A stretch of DNA of 15,767 nucleotides from Candidatus Bipolaricaulota bacterium (lineage in GTDB: Bacteria; Bipolaricaulota; Bipolaricaulia; Bipolaricaulales; Bipolaricaulaceae): assembly GCA_021159405.1 (NCBI GenBank), contig JAGGRX010000154.1, positions 1 to 15,767 on the forward strand, given 5' to 3'. Positions 1 to 7,297 of this stretch are shown one piece after another. Each line of letters begins with the position of its first letter. The stretch's first letter is position 1. The notes beneath the pieces were generated by a model, which made no database searches, had not been told where the DNA came from, and saw only the letters and a program-made list of their open reading frames with translations. The translations under genes and the position numbers were made by a program.

Positions 1-2
1 GG

Positions 3-662
3 ATCACCTTCCTTGCCCCCAAGGAGCTGCGGGGGGAGATGTTCACCCTGCGCAATGGCCTCCTCGCCCACTGGCGGCCAGACCCCCAAGGCGGCGGGGG
101 GGTGATCGTCAGACTCACCCTGCCCCAGGAGGCTCCCGAGGCTGGGAGCCCGTTTGCCTGGGGGAACTTCGACCCCAGGGAACTGATCACCGGGATTCGA
201 TTGGGAACCGTGCGCGTGACGGCTCGGAGAGAAAGGTTGGGCGAGGGTTGGGGACAGCTTCTGAAAAAAGTTCAGGAATACTCACTTCCCATGACCTTAA
301 CTAGCCACGAGGATCCGTTTGGCGCAGGGCTCCTGCTTGCGCCGCTTACTTCGCTTCGTCCCAAACCGGACAGCGAGCTTACATTGCCTGGGTTTGGGAT
401 GCCCCGACCAAGCCCCCCCACCCTGCGGGGGCCGATCCGGCTTCAGGTGAGCGGACGGCTTGCCAGCGCCCCCGCCTTCCGGCGGGTCGTGCTCTGGCTG
501 GACGAAGGAGAACGAGTCCCGCACCGGGTGCGGCTTTACCTCGGAGGAAAAGATGGGGACTTGGTCCTCAGCATCAGCTTGCTCAGCCTCAAGACCGATA
601 TTGGCCTGACTTTAAGGGAGGTACTTGCCCTCCCTCCGGCCAGGAAGACAATTTGGGAATAG
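3..662 (+). CDS. LolA-like outer-membrane lipoprotein-sorting protein, 3' part
   Basis: The reading frame is open through the left edge, so the N-terminus and true start are missing. At least 219 residues remain; a Met at 39 is internal and not a convincing start. The visible part begins with a segment of the type 'FLAPKELRGEMF', followed by 'LLAHWRP', an arrangement seen in LolA/GerS-type folds, where a 'P-x-x-L-x-G' strand precedes an aromatic-rich strand. The C-terminal third has the matching 'VVLWLDEGERVPHRVRLY' strand pair. If the assignment is right, the protein carries or binds lipid or lipoprotein at the periplasmic face. The stop codon abuts the stop of the convergent BFN gene with no spacer. 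This is recognition of a strand pattern, not of catalytic residues, so confidence is moderate. Confidence 0.55.
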   Translation: MTFLAPKELRGEMFTLRNGLLAHWRPDPQGGGGVIVRLTLPQEAPEAGSPFAWGNFDPRELITGIRLGTVRVTARRERLGEGWGQLLKKVQEYSLPMTLTSHEDPFGAGLLLAPLTSLRPKPDSELTLPGFGMPRPSPPTLRGPIRLQVSGRLASAPAFRRVVLWLDEGERVPHRVRLYLGGKDGDLVLSISLLSLKTDIGLTLREVLALPPARKTIWE

Positions 663-1148
663 CTAAGAGGACTGAGCACGCTTGCGGAACTCCGACAGCT
701 TGAGCTCCCGGTCAACGAACTCGTGGAAACGCTCCTCCTCGGCAAACGGCGATTCGATGGCGGACTGCTCGAACACCTCATCGGCGATGTAGATGGGCGA
801 TCGGGTGCGCAGGGCCAACGCCACCGAGTCCGAGGGTCGGGCATCGATCTCCTTCACCTCACCGGTTGAAGTGCGGACGTATAGGGTAGCGTAGAAGGTT
901 CCCTCTTTGAGACCTGAGATCACCACCCGCTCCAACGTCCCGCCCAGGGCCTCGAGGAGCCGCTTCATAAGGTCGTGGGAGAGAGGGCGCGGGAAGGTTT
1001 GCCCTTGTAGCTCGAGGGCGATGGACATGGCCTCAGCCTCACCGATCCAGATCGGCATAGCCTTGGAGGAGTTGCGATCTTTAAGCAAAATTACCGGAGA
1101 ATTATTGATCGGATCCACGAGCAGAGCCTTTACTTCCGCTTCCTTCAT
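663..1148 (-). CDS. Bifunctional nuclease (BFN / DUF151) domain protein
   Basis: 161 residues, almost entirely one BFN domain. Typical features are the N-terminal 'EAEVKALLVDPINNSPVILL', 'MPIWIGEAEAMSIALEL' near residue 35, 'RPLSHDLMKRLLEALGG', and the 'IDARPSDSVALALRTRSPIYIADEV' core near residue 105. Family members have been reported to have RNase and DNase activity in plants, and in bacteria are widespread single-domain cytoplasmic proteins of poorly known function. The frame is open further upstream to 1214. I chose the Met at 1148 because it is preceded by GGGAGG with 6-nt spacing and begins the conserved domain. A TTGTCG-18-TATAAT promoter lies upstream, giving a leader of about 30 nt. 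The gene diverges from glmS. Its C-terminus lacks the UVR domain found in some relatives. Confidence 0.85.
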   Translation of the reverse strand: MKEAEVKALLVDPINNSPVILLKDRNSSKAMPIWIGEAEAMSIALELQGQTFPRPLSHDLMKRLLEALGGTLERVVISGLKEGTFYATLYVRTSTGEVKEIDARPSDSVALALRTRSPIYIADEVFEQSAIESPFAEEERFHEFVDRELKLSEFRKRAQSS

Positions 1149-1184
1149 TTTGTCCCTCCCTTTGTCCGCCGAAGCGAACACGGC

Positions 1185-1214
1185 ATTATAGCCCCAGGTG
1201 CCGGGGTGCGACAA
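1185..1214 (-). promoter_or_regulatory. Promoter of the BFN gene
   Basis: On the minus strand, TTGTCG (1214-1209) is followed after 18 nt by a perfect TATAAT (1190-1185). Predicted transcription starts near 1178, about 30 nt before the ATG, leaving room for the GGGAGG ribosome site. The -10 region is part of an inverted repeat shared with the glmS promoter. Confidence 0.6.
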
Positions 1215-1235
1215 TGCCCTCCGTTACATTCGGGC

Positions 1236-1251
1236 TATAATGCTGGGCGTC
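1236..1251 (+). promoter_or_regulatory. Promoter of glmS, nearly leaderless
   Basis: A perfect TATAAT (1236-1241) ends only 10 nt before the glmS ATG. Transcription would start about 3-5 nt before the start codon. No ribosome-binding sequence is visible upstream (gctgggcgtc). A convincing -35 hexamer is missing at 16-18 nt spacing; a GACA-containing hexamer lies 22 nt away. This suggests a leaderless or near-leaderless mRNA. Confidence 0.55.
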
Positions 1252-3063
1252 ATGTGTGGAATAGTGGGGTATGTGGGCCCGCGGGAGGCTCAGGATGTGA
1301 TTCTGGACGGCTTGGCCCGACTCGAGTACCGGGGCTACGACTCGGCGGGCCTGGCCGTGCTTGGGGACGGACGCCTCAACCTCGTCCGACGGGTGGGCAA
1401 GATCGACAAGCTCCGGGAAGCTGTAAGATCGGCTCCCCTCCCCGGAAACCTGGGGATCGGCCATACCCGCTGGGCCACCCACGGCCTTCCCACCGAGGAG
1501 AACGCCCATCCCCACACCGACTGCTCTGGGAAGATCGCCCTGGTCCACAACGGCATCATCGAAAACCACCGCGCTTTGAGGAAGCGCCTCGCCTCCTCGG
1601 GCCATAAGTTCAAGTCCCAGACCGACACCGAGGTGTTGGTGCACCTGGTGGAGGAAAGCTACCAAGGGGACCTTGCGGCAGCCGTGCGCCGGGCCCTGGC
1701 CGAAACCCAAGGGGCGTTCGCCATCGCCGTGATCCACGCCGACCACCCGGATGAGATCGTGGTAGCCCGCAAGGGGAGCCCCCTGGTGATCGGGCTCCTC
1801 GATGGGGAGGGGTTTGTGGCCTCGGATGCCCCGGCCCTGCTCCCCTACACCCGTGACTTCTGCTTCCTTTCGGATGGAGAGGTGGCCCGGATTCGTCCCG
1901 GACAGGTGGAGCTGTGGGCCGCCGATGGGACCCCTAAGGAACCTGAGTTCCGCCACGTGCCCTGGGACCCCCTGACCGCGGAAAAGCAAGGCTACCGGCA
2001 CTTCATGGAGAAGGAGATCCACGAACAGCCCCAGGCGGTGGCCGACACCCTGCGGGGCCAGCTCTGGTCCCCTTGGGAAGGGGGGCTTTCGGACGACGAC
2101 CTTAAGGAGATCGACCACATTTACCTCATCGCCTGTGGCACCTCCTACCATGCGGCCTTGGTGGCGGAGTACCTATGGGAGCCGCTTTTGGGGATCCCGG
2201 TGGCTGCTGAGATCGCCTCGGAATTCCGCTACAAGGCCCCGGCGGTGGGGCCGAACACCCTGGTGGTGGCGGTGTCCCAGTCCGGGGAGACGGTGGACAC
2301 TTTGATGGCGGTGCGGGAGGCGCGGGCCCGAGGGGCCAAGGCCCTGGCCGTGACCAACATCGTGGGCTCGGCCATCCCCCGGGAGTCGGACGGCGTCCTC
2401 TATACCCGGGCAGGCCTTGAGATCGGGGTGGCGGCCTCCAAGACCTTCACTGCCCAGCTCGCCGCTTTAGCACTTTTGGGCCTCAGGCTTGCCCACGCCC
2501 GCGGGGTCATCTCCCGGGAAGAGATGGAGGCGGAGCTGGGGACGCTCTCCCAGGGCCCGGCCCTGGTGGCCAAAGCCCTAAAGTCGGAGAAAGCCATCGA
2601 GGAGCTTGCCGAAAAGTTTTACCAAAAGTCCGATTTCCTCTATCTTGCGCGGGGGATCCTCTACCCCCTGGCCCTGGAAGGTGCCCTAAAGCTTAAGGAG
2701 ATTTCCTACATCCATGCCGAGGGGTACCCGGCCGGGGAGATGAAGCACGGCCCCATCGCCCTGATCGACGAGAAGATGCCGGTGGTGTTCTTGGTCTCCA
2801 AGGAGGAGCTTTGGGACAAGGCCCTTTCCAACATGGAAGAGGTGCGGGCCCGGCGGGGGATCTTGATCGTCTTCTCGGACCAGGAACACCCAGAACTCAG
2901 AAGGCTTGCCGATCACCTGGTGTTGCTTCCGGCCGCCCCACGTCCATTGGTGCCGCTCGTCTTCGCCCCTCCGCTCCAGCTCCTCGCCTACCACATCGCC
3001 CGCCTGCGGGGAACGGACGTGGATCAGCCCAGGAATTTAGCCAAGACCGTCACGGTGGAGTAG
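1252..3063 (+). CDS. glmS: Glutamine--fructose-6-phosphate aminotransferase (isomerizing)
   Basis: Makes glucosamine-6-phosphate from fructose-6-phosphate and glutamine, the first committed step toward UDP-GlcNAc for peptidoglycan and lipid A. 603 residues, a normal length. The N-terminal class II glutaminase domain starts with the catalytic Cys2 (MCGIVGYVG), with RGYDSAG (27-33), HTRWATHG (71-78), HNGIIEN (99-105) and SQTDTEV (122-128). Two SIS domains follow, marked by ACGTSYHAA, SQSGETVDT and HAEGYPAGEMKHGP, and the protein ends with the typical DVDQPRNLAKTVTVE. The frame extends upstream to 1198, but Cys2 must become N-terminal after Met removal, so ATG 1252 is the start. Only 3 bp separate its stop from the convergent oxidoreductase gene. 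No glmS riboswitch is possible, because the predicted leader is only a few bases long. Confidence 0.97.
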   Translation: MCGIVGYVGPREAQDVILDGLARLEYRGYDSAGLAVLGDGRLNLVRRVGKIDKLREAVRSAPLPGNLGIGHTRWATHGLPTEENAHPHTDCSGKIALVHNGIIENHRALRKRLASSGHKFKSQTDTEVLVHLVEESYQGDLAAAVRRALAETQGAFAIAVIHADHPDEIVVARKGSPLVIGLLDGEGFVASDAPALLPYTRDFCFLSDGEVARIRPGQVELWAADGTPKEPEFRHVPWDPLTAEKQGYRHFMEKEIHEQPQAVADTLRGQLWSPWEGGLSDDDLKEIDHIYLIACGTSYHAALVAEYLWEPLLGIPVAAEIASEFRYKAPAVGPNTLVVAVSQSGETVDTLMAVREARARGAKALAVTNIVGSAIPRESDGVLYTRAGLEIGVAASKTFTAQLAALALLGLRLAHARGVISREEMEAELGTLSQGPALVAKALKSEKAIEELAEKFYQKSDFLYLARGILYPLALEGALKLKEISYIHAEGYPAGEMKHGPIALIDEKMPVVFLVSKEELWDKALSNMEEVRARRGILIVFSDQEHPELRRLADHLVLLPAAPRPLVPLVFAPPLQLLAYHIARLRGTDVDQPRNLAKTVTVE

Positions 3064-3066
3064 CCC

Positions 3067-4821
3067 TTAGCCGGCCAGAAGCCTGCCCATTTCCTCCAGG
3101 GCGGAGCGCAGTTCTACTTCCTCTAGCCTCCCGAAGGGGGTAGGAGTCTCGGTTATCCTGCGGGGGATTCTGAGCTCCTTGAGGTCGAACCCCTCCCGGA
3201 CCTTGAACGCGTACTTGCGCCGCAGGGTCTCCTTGCCGAACTCCTCCAGAGACTCCTGGTCCCAATCCAGCCCCACCACTTTAAGACAGTTGGAGATCGT
3301 CTCCAGGTCATAAAGGCCCCGAGCGAAGAAGCACAACACGAGCGAGGAGAGCACCTGCCTGCGGGCTTCTTCGGAGAACAAGGCGCGGGCCAGCTCCTGG
3401 GGGGAAAGCCGCCGGCCCTCCTTGAGACAGGCCTGGTCCACGGCGTAGCCGGCGGAATCCAAGTGCGAGTGCCTGGCCCCGGAAAGGAAGGTGAGGTGTG
3501 CCCCGGGGCCTGTATGATAGCCGGGCATCTCGTTCCCCCCGAAGGCCAAGGCGAATTCCTCCCCGCCGTAGCGTTTGGCCGCTTCTTCAACCCCCCGGGC
3601 AAGGACGTCGTAAAGCTCCCCCCTTCTCTGGGCGATTCGGCGGACCATCTCGATGTAGACGTCGTAGTCGCCCCAACGGGGGACAAGGCCCCCGGTATCC
3701 CGCTCGGTGATAAGCCCCCGCTCGAAGGCCTCGGTGGCCCAGGCGAGCACCACCCCACAGGTCATGGCGTCCAAGGCCAAGTGCTCCACCTCGTCCATGA
3801 GCTTGAGGTATCCCTCCGGGTCCTCCCCCCCGAGCATGGTCCCCAGGGAATAGATGGGTTCGTAGTCGTAGGAGACGAAGGTGGTCTTGTAAAAGAACGG
3901 CTCGTCCGGATAAGGCTCCCGCAGGGCGGCCAGGTGAATGCAGGCTACCGGGCAGCCGGCACAGGCGAGGCGCCTGCCCAGATATCGTTCGGCCATGGTC
4001 TCCCCGGCGAAGGGCGGATCCCCAGGATACCTCGTTTCCTTGAGGTTCTTCACCGGCAGGGCGCCGATGGCGTTAAGAGGGCGCACGTTCTGGGGGGTCC
4101 CGAGGTCGTGGTATTTCTTGAACAGCTCGGAGCGGACCGCCTTCTCATGAAGCTCGCGGTAAAGCCGGCTGTAGCCGGGCTTGTCAGCCACCGGAATTCG
4201 CCTTCTTCCCATGATCACCAGTGCCTTGAGGCGTTTGCTTCCGAAAACCGCCCCCAGGCCCAGCCTGCCGAAATGCCGGTAGCTTTCCGCAACCACGTTG
4301 GCATAGCTCACTAAGTTCTCCCCTGCTTGACCGATCCTAAGGATGGACCGCAGTCCGGAGCCTCCCTCCCGCTCCCGGATGATCCGCCCCACAGTGAACG
4401 AGGAGGACAAGCCCCACAGTGCCCGGGCATCGCGGAAGTGGACCCCTTTTTCGTCCACCACCAGGTACACAGGGATCTCGCTCTTGCCGGTGATCACGAT
4501 TGCCCCATAGCCGGCGAGGCGGATGGCCAGGGCCGTACGGCCTCCACAATGGGACTCGCCCAGGTTGCCGGTATGGGGGGACTTGAACGCCGCCACCGTC
4601 TTGGAGGCCAAGGGAAAGAGGGCGCTCAAAGGACCCACTGCCAGGATGACCGGGTTCTCGGGAGAAAAGGGGTCGGTACCTTGGGGACACAGCTCCCGCA
4701 ATAGCTCCACGGCAACCCCAATACCCCCGAGGCCGTTTTGAAAAAGGTCCGGCTGCTCTTCCACCCGGAAGGCGTGGCGCGAAAGGTCCACGAACAACAC
4801 TCGGGTAAGGCCCCTATCCAT
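3067..4821 (-). CDS. AOR-family (tungsten-type) aldehyde:ferredoxin oxidoreductase, catalytic subunit
   Basis: 584 residues, matching the AOR family (about 600). Family enzymes oxidise aldehydes to acids at a bis-pterin tungsten site beside one [4Fe-4S] cluster. The N-terminal AOR_N fold is clear (LSPEN-type 'FSPENPVIL', 'FKSPHTG', 'LAGYGAIVITGKSEIPVYL'). The cluster ligands are probably C287, C290, C294 and C497. A Glu at the 'YEPIYSLG' segment (321) matches the active-site region of Pyrococcus AOR. Departures: the two DxxGL(D/C) pterin motifs read EHLALD (346-351) and SSLVLC (492-497), and the DPRG segment is replaced by YHTGPG, followed by GARHSHLD. It is therefore a divergent class, perhaps near the heterodimeric WOR5/XOR-type enzymes. 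Start ATG 4821 has GAGGAGG upstream and overlaps the ferredoxin gene by 8 bp. The substrate cannot be read from sequence. Confidence 0.85.
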   Translation of the reverse strand: MDRGLTRVLFVDLSRHAFRVEEQPDLFQNGLGGIGVAVELLRELCPQGTDPFSPENPVILAVGPLSALFPLASKTVAAFKSPHTGNLGESHCGGRTALAIRLAGYGAIVITGKSEIPVYLVVDEKGVHFRDARALWGLSSSFTVGRIIREREGGSGLRSILRIGQAGENLVSYANVVAESYRHFGRLGLGAVFGSKRLKALVIMGRRRIPVADKPGYSRLYRELHEKAVRSELFKKYHDLGTPQNVRPLNAIGALPVKNLKETRYPGDPPFAGETMAERYLGRRLACAGCPVACIHLAALREPYPDEPFFYKTTFVSYDYEPIYSLGTMLGGEDPEGYLKLMDEVEHLALDAMTCGVVLAWATEAFERGLITERDTGGLVPRWGDYDVYIEMVRRIAQRRGELYDVLARGVEEAAKRYGGEEFALAFGGNEMPGYHTGPGAHLTFLSGARHSHLDSAGYAVDQACLKEGRRLSPQELARALFSEEARRQVLSSLVLCFFARGLYDLETISNCLKVVGLDWDQESLEEFGKETLRRKYAFKVREGFDLKELRIPRRITETPTPFGRLEEVELRSALEEMGRLLAG

Positions 4822-5221
4822 CGGCCACCTCCTCGAAGGCCAACACCCCATGGGGGCAGAAGCTAGCGCACAGGCCGCAGTGGACACAGATCACCGGCTT
4901 CTCCCTTTCCTCGTCCCAGAACACGGCTCCAATCGGGCAGGCGGCCACGCACATCCGGCAGCCGATACACCGCTGGAGGTCCACCCGCACCCCCACCTCG
5001 GCCTTCTGGATGGCGCCCACCGGACAGGCATCGGCGCAGGGAGGGTCTTCGCAGGCCCGGCAGACCACCACCACGAACCCCCGCTCCATCCCACCCACAG
5101 AGCGCACATGGATGGCCGAGCGGGCCAACCCCCCTTCCCCAAACCTCCGTGAGCAGGCAAGCGCACATAGCAAACAATCCACACACCGCTCTACGTCCAC
5201 TACCGCAAGTCGCTTAGCCAT
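4814..5221 (-). CDS. Four-cluster [4Fe-4S] ferredoxin subunit of the AOR-family enzyme
   Basis: 135 residues with sixteen cysteines in four cluster motifs: C13/16/19/23, C54/57/62/66 (a Cx2Cx4CxxxCP variant), C85/88/91/95 and C112/115/118/122. This layout fits the small electron-transfer subunits that pair with AOR-type catalytic subunits, as in the AorA subunit of Aromatoleum and the WOR5 partner of Pyrococcus. It probably forms a heterodimer with the downstream oxidoreductase and passes electrons to soluble ferredoxin or another acceptor. No NAD-binding third subunit (AorC-like) is encoded here. ATG 5221 lies inside the end of treT (22-bp overlap), and the nearest GGAG is 14 nt away, so translation probably depends on coupling to treT. 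The 3' end overlaps the oxidoreductase start by 8 bp. It is cytoplasmic: no signal peptide and no Tat motif. Confidence 0.88.
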   Translation of the reverse strand: MAKRLAVVDVERCVDCLLCALACSRRFGEGGLARSAIHVRSVGGMERGFVVVVCRACEDPPCADACPVGAIQKAEVGVRVDLQRCIGCRMCVAACPIGAVFWDEEREKPVICVHCGLCASFCPHGVLAFEEVADG

Positions 5222-6429
5222 GGTCGATCACAAAGCTCCACCAGCAAATTCAGCCAGTCCCGCAAAAGCCGGGTTATCAAGAAATTCTCCCGCACGTGAT
5301 TCCGTCCCGCTTCCCCAAGCTCCTTCCCCAAGTCCGGGTCCCTTAGGATCTGGACCACTCGCTCCGCCGCCTTATCGTAGTCCCGAGGAGAAACCAGGAA
5401 ACCGGTCTTTCCGTCCAAAATCTGCAAGGGAATCCCCCCCACATTTGTTGCCACCACTGGAGTCCCCTTCCAAAGCGCCTCCGAAACGGTCAGCCCGAAT
5501 CCCTCGCGCAAGGAAAGCTGCAGCACCACGCTGGCGGCGCGTTGAAGGGCGTTTACCAGGAGCTCATCCGTGGCGGTGATCAAATGCACATCCGGAAGCC
5601 CTTCGGCCCGCGCACTCACCTCCTTGAAGATCTGCGGCCCCTCCGGGTCGTCGGCGGCCATATTCCCCAGCAGAACCAGCTGAGCATCCACTTCCTTTCT
5701 CACTCGGCGAAATACCTCGAGAACCCCCAGCGGGTCCTTCCACTTATCGAACCGTGACACCTGGAGGATGAGGGGTTTGTCGGAGGACAGCCCGTACTCA
5801 GCCAGCTTCCGGTCGATCGCTTCCTGGGAAAGCTCCCGGTTCAGGTCGGAAAAAGGATCGATGGCCGGTGGGATGACGTAAGTTGGCAGGGGGAGATCCG
5901 GTTTCCTAAACGCCTCAGAGGATATCACGCCCGCGTCGTAGCGGAGGGCAAACGGCTTGAGGCGCTCCCACACGCCCTCGTCCGGCCCGGAGAGGTCGAT
6001 GTGGCAGCGCCATACCCAAGGCTTGCCCTTCTTGACATAGCGGATCATGGGCAGGGGCTGTGGGTCGTGCACGACGACCACGTCATGGAACAAGGGGGTG
6101 TGGCGGGCGAAGAAAGCGTTGATGTTCAAGTAAAGCTCGAAATCCTCCTCGGAAAGCTGGATCCCCTCCCCTTGGAGGGCGTTATGCAGGGACTTCGTTA
6201 TCCCAAAGAGTTCCGGGGTGCCATAAAGCAAGCTCCAATCGGCATCCAAGCCCACGTCACACATGAGCGGGATCAGGGTCCGAAGCATCCCGGCCACCCC
6301 CCCACCGTGAAAGGTGGAGCTTATATGTAGCACCCTCAGGCCAAGCAAGGGGCGAGCGGCGCGGACGATTTCGACCACCCTTTCCTCCCCCACCAGGGGC
6401 GCGTACCTTTCGATGCCTTGCGGTTTCAC
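5200..6429 (-). CDS. treT: Trehalose synthase, glycosyltransferring type (TreT), GT4
   Basis: 409 residues. TreT interconverts NDP-glucose plus glucose and trehalose; depending on the organism it makes trehalose or splits it. The family signature is well preserved: 'STFHGGGVAGML' (38-49), 'LHNALQG' (81-87), 'VHDPQPLPMI' (120-129), 'WRCHIDLSGPDEGVW' (140-154), 'VIPPAIDPFSDLN' (185-197), nucleotide-binding R226 and K231 in 'QVSRFDKWKDP', the GT4 EX7E pair E309/E317, and 'GGIPLQI' (331-337). The start is GTG at 6429, chosen because AAGGAGG lies 6 nt upstream and the N-terminus matches the family. It begins 16 bp after aglG stops and overlaps the ferredoxin gene, so it is firmly inside the uptake operon. 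Here the catabolic direction, releasing glucose and NDP-glucose from imported trehalose, is the likelier role; this is inference from context. Confidence 0.92.
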   Translation of the reverse strand: MKPQGIERYAPLVGEERVVEIVRAARPLLGLRVLHISSTFHGGGVAGMLRTLIPLMCDVGLDADWSLLYGTPELFGITKSLHNALQGEGIQLSEEDFELYLNINAFFARHTPLFHDVVVVHDPQPLPMIRYVKKGKPWVWRCHIDLSGPDEGVWERLKPFALRYDAGVISSEAFRKPDLPLPTYVIPPAIDPFSDLNRELSQEAIDRKLAEYGLSSDKPLILQVSRFDKWKDPLGVLEVFRRVRKEVDAQLVLLGNMAADDPEGPQIFKEVSARAEGLPDVHLITATDELLVNALQRAASVVLQLSLREGFGLTVSEALWKGTPVVATNVGGIPLQILDGKTGFLVSPRDYDKAAERVVQILRDPDLGKELGEAGRNHVRENFLITRLLRDWLNLLVELCDRPWLSDLR

Positions 6430-6445
6430 CTTGTGCCTCCTTCGG

Positions 6446-7297
6446 TCATCCTTTGAGCGCGCCCGCGAGGATACCGCGCACGAAGTAACGCTGCAGGGAG
6501 AGGAACACCCCCATGGGTACGATCATGGAGACAAAGGCCGCGGCAGTGAGGAGGTGCCAGTCCTGCCCCCGCGAGCCCACAAGCAAGGCCAACTTCAAGG
6601 GAAGCGGGGCCACCTGCTCATAGCCCCCCAGGAACACCAAGGCCACCAGAAGGTCGTTCCACACCCACAGGAACTGGAAGACGGCCGCCGAGGCCAACAC
6701 CGGCACGGAAAGAGGAAGAAGGAGCCGGGTGAAGGCGGTGAAATGCGAAGCCCCATCGATGAACGCCGACTCGAAGAGCTCGCTGGGCAGGGCGGCGAAG
6801 AAGTTCCTGAGGAGGTAAATCATGAACGGCAGCCCGAATCCCGTGTGAGCCAGCCACACCCCGAGGAAGGTGCCGTTGAGGCCGAGGGTTTGGTAGATCC
6901 TGAGGATAGGGATCAGGGAAAGCTGCAAGGGCACTACGATGAGCCCTACCACGAGCACCAAGAGGAGCTGTCTGCCCCGAAACTCCATCCAGGCCAGGGC
7001 ATAAGCCGCCAGGGCGGCCACCCCCAAGGTGAGGATGGTGGTGGGCACCGTGATGATGAAGCTGTTCAAGAACGCCCTTCCCATCCCCTCCCGCAGCAGT
7101 ACCCGACGGTAGTTCTCCAGGGTGAAACGGGCCTGAGAGGGATGGGTGATGAGCGTCCACCAGCCGGAGGAGTAGAGATCCTGCTTGGGCCGGAAGGAGC
7201 TCACGAAAAGGCCCAGGGTGGGGATCAGCCAAACGAGGGCTACGGTCAAAAGGAACAGGTGCAAAGGAAGCCGGGAAAGACGCCTCCTCCACCTCAT
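6446..7297 (-). CDS. aglG: Alpha-glucoside ABC transporter permease, AglG/MalG type
   Basis: 283 residues, a normal length for MalG-type inner-membrane permeases with six predicted membrane segments. After the basic N-terminus 'MRWRRRLSRLP', the first segment is near 12-32. The EAA loop, which contacts the ATPase, reads 'ELFESAFIDGASHFTAF', followed by 'LLLPLSVPVLASAAVFQF' and 'LWVWNDLLVALVFLG'; this last stretch is typical of AglG proteins. The frame is open for another 138 codons upstream, but these are the antisense-like tail of the aglF region. The ATG at 7297 overlaps the aglF stop as ATGA (4 bp) and starts a standard permease N-terminus. Translational coupling to aglF is expected. Confidence 0.93.
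   Translation of the reverse strand: MRWRRRLSRLPLHLFLLTVALVWLIPTLGLFVSSFRPKQDLYSSGWWTLITHPSQARFTLENYRRVLLREGMGRAFLNSFIITVPTTILTLGVAALAAYALAWMEFRGRQLLLVLVVGLIVVPLQLSLIPILRIYQTLGLNGTFLGVWLAHTGFGLPFMIYLLRNFFAALPSELFESAFIDGASHFTAFTRLLLPLSVPVLASAAVFQFLWVWNDLLVALVFLGGYEQVAPLPLKLALLVGSRGQDWHLLTAAAFVSMIVPMGVFLSLQRYFVRGILAGALKG

Noticed and set aside
1149..1214. Longer start of the BFN protein
   Set aside because: The extra 22 residues would lie over the promoter, and the Met at 1148 has the ribosome site and begins the conserved domain.
1198..1251. Upstream start of glmS
   Set aside because: Active GlmS needs Cys as its first residue after Met removal, which only the ATG at 1252 gives.
1186..2151. 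321-codon open frame antisense to glmS
   Set aside because: It lies wholly opposite a clear glmS and has low-complexity Gly/Pro/His/Val-rich content typical of a GC-rich shadow frame, with no domain.
3463..4314. 283-codon plus-strand frame inside the oxidoreductase gene
   Set aside because: Antisense shadow of a gene with strong family motifs; no ribosome site or recognisable fold.
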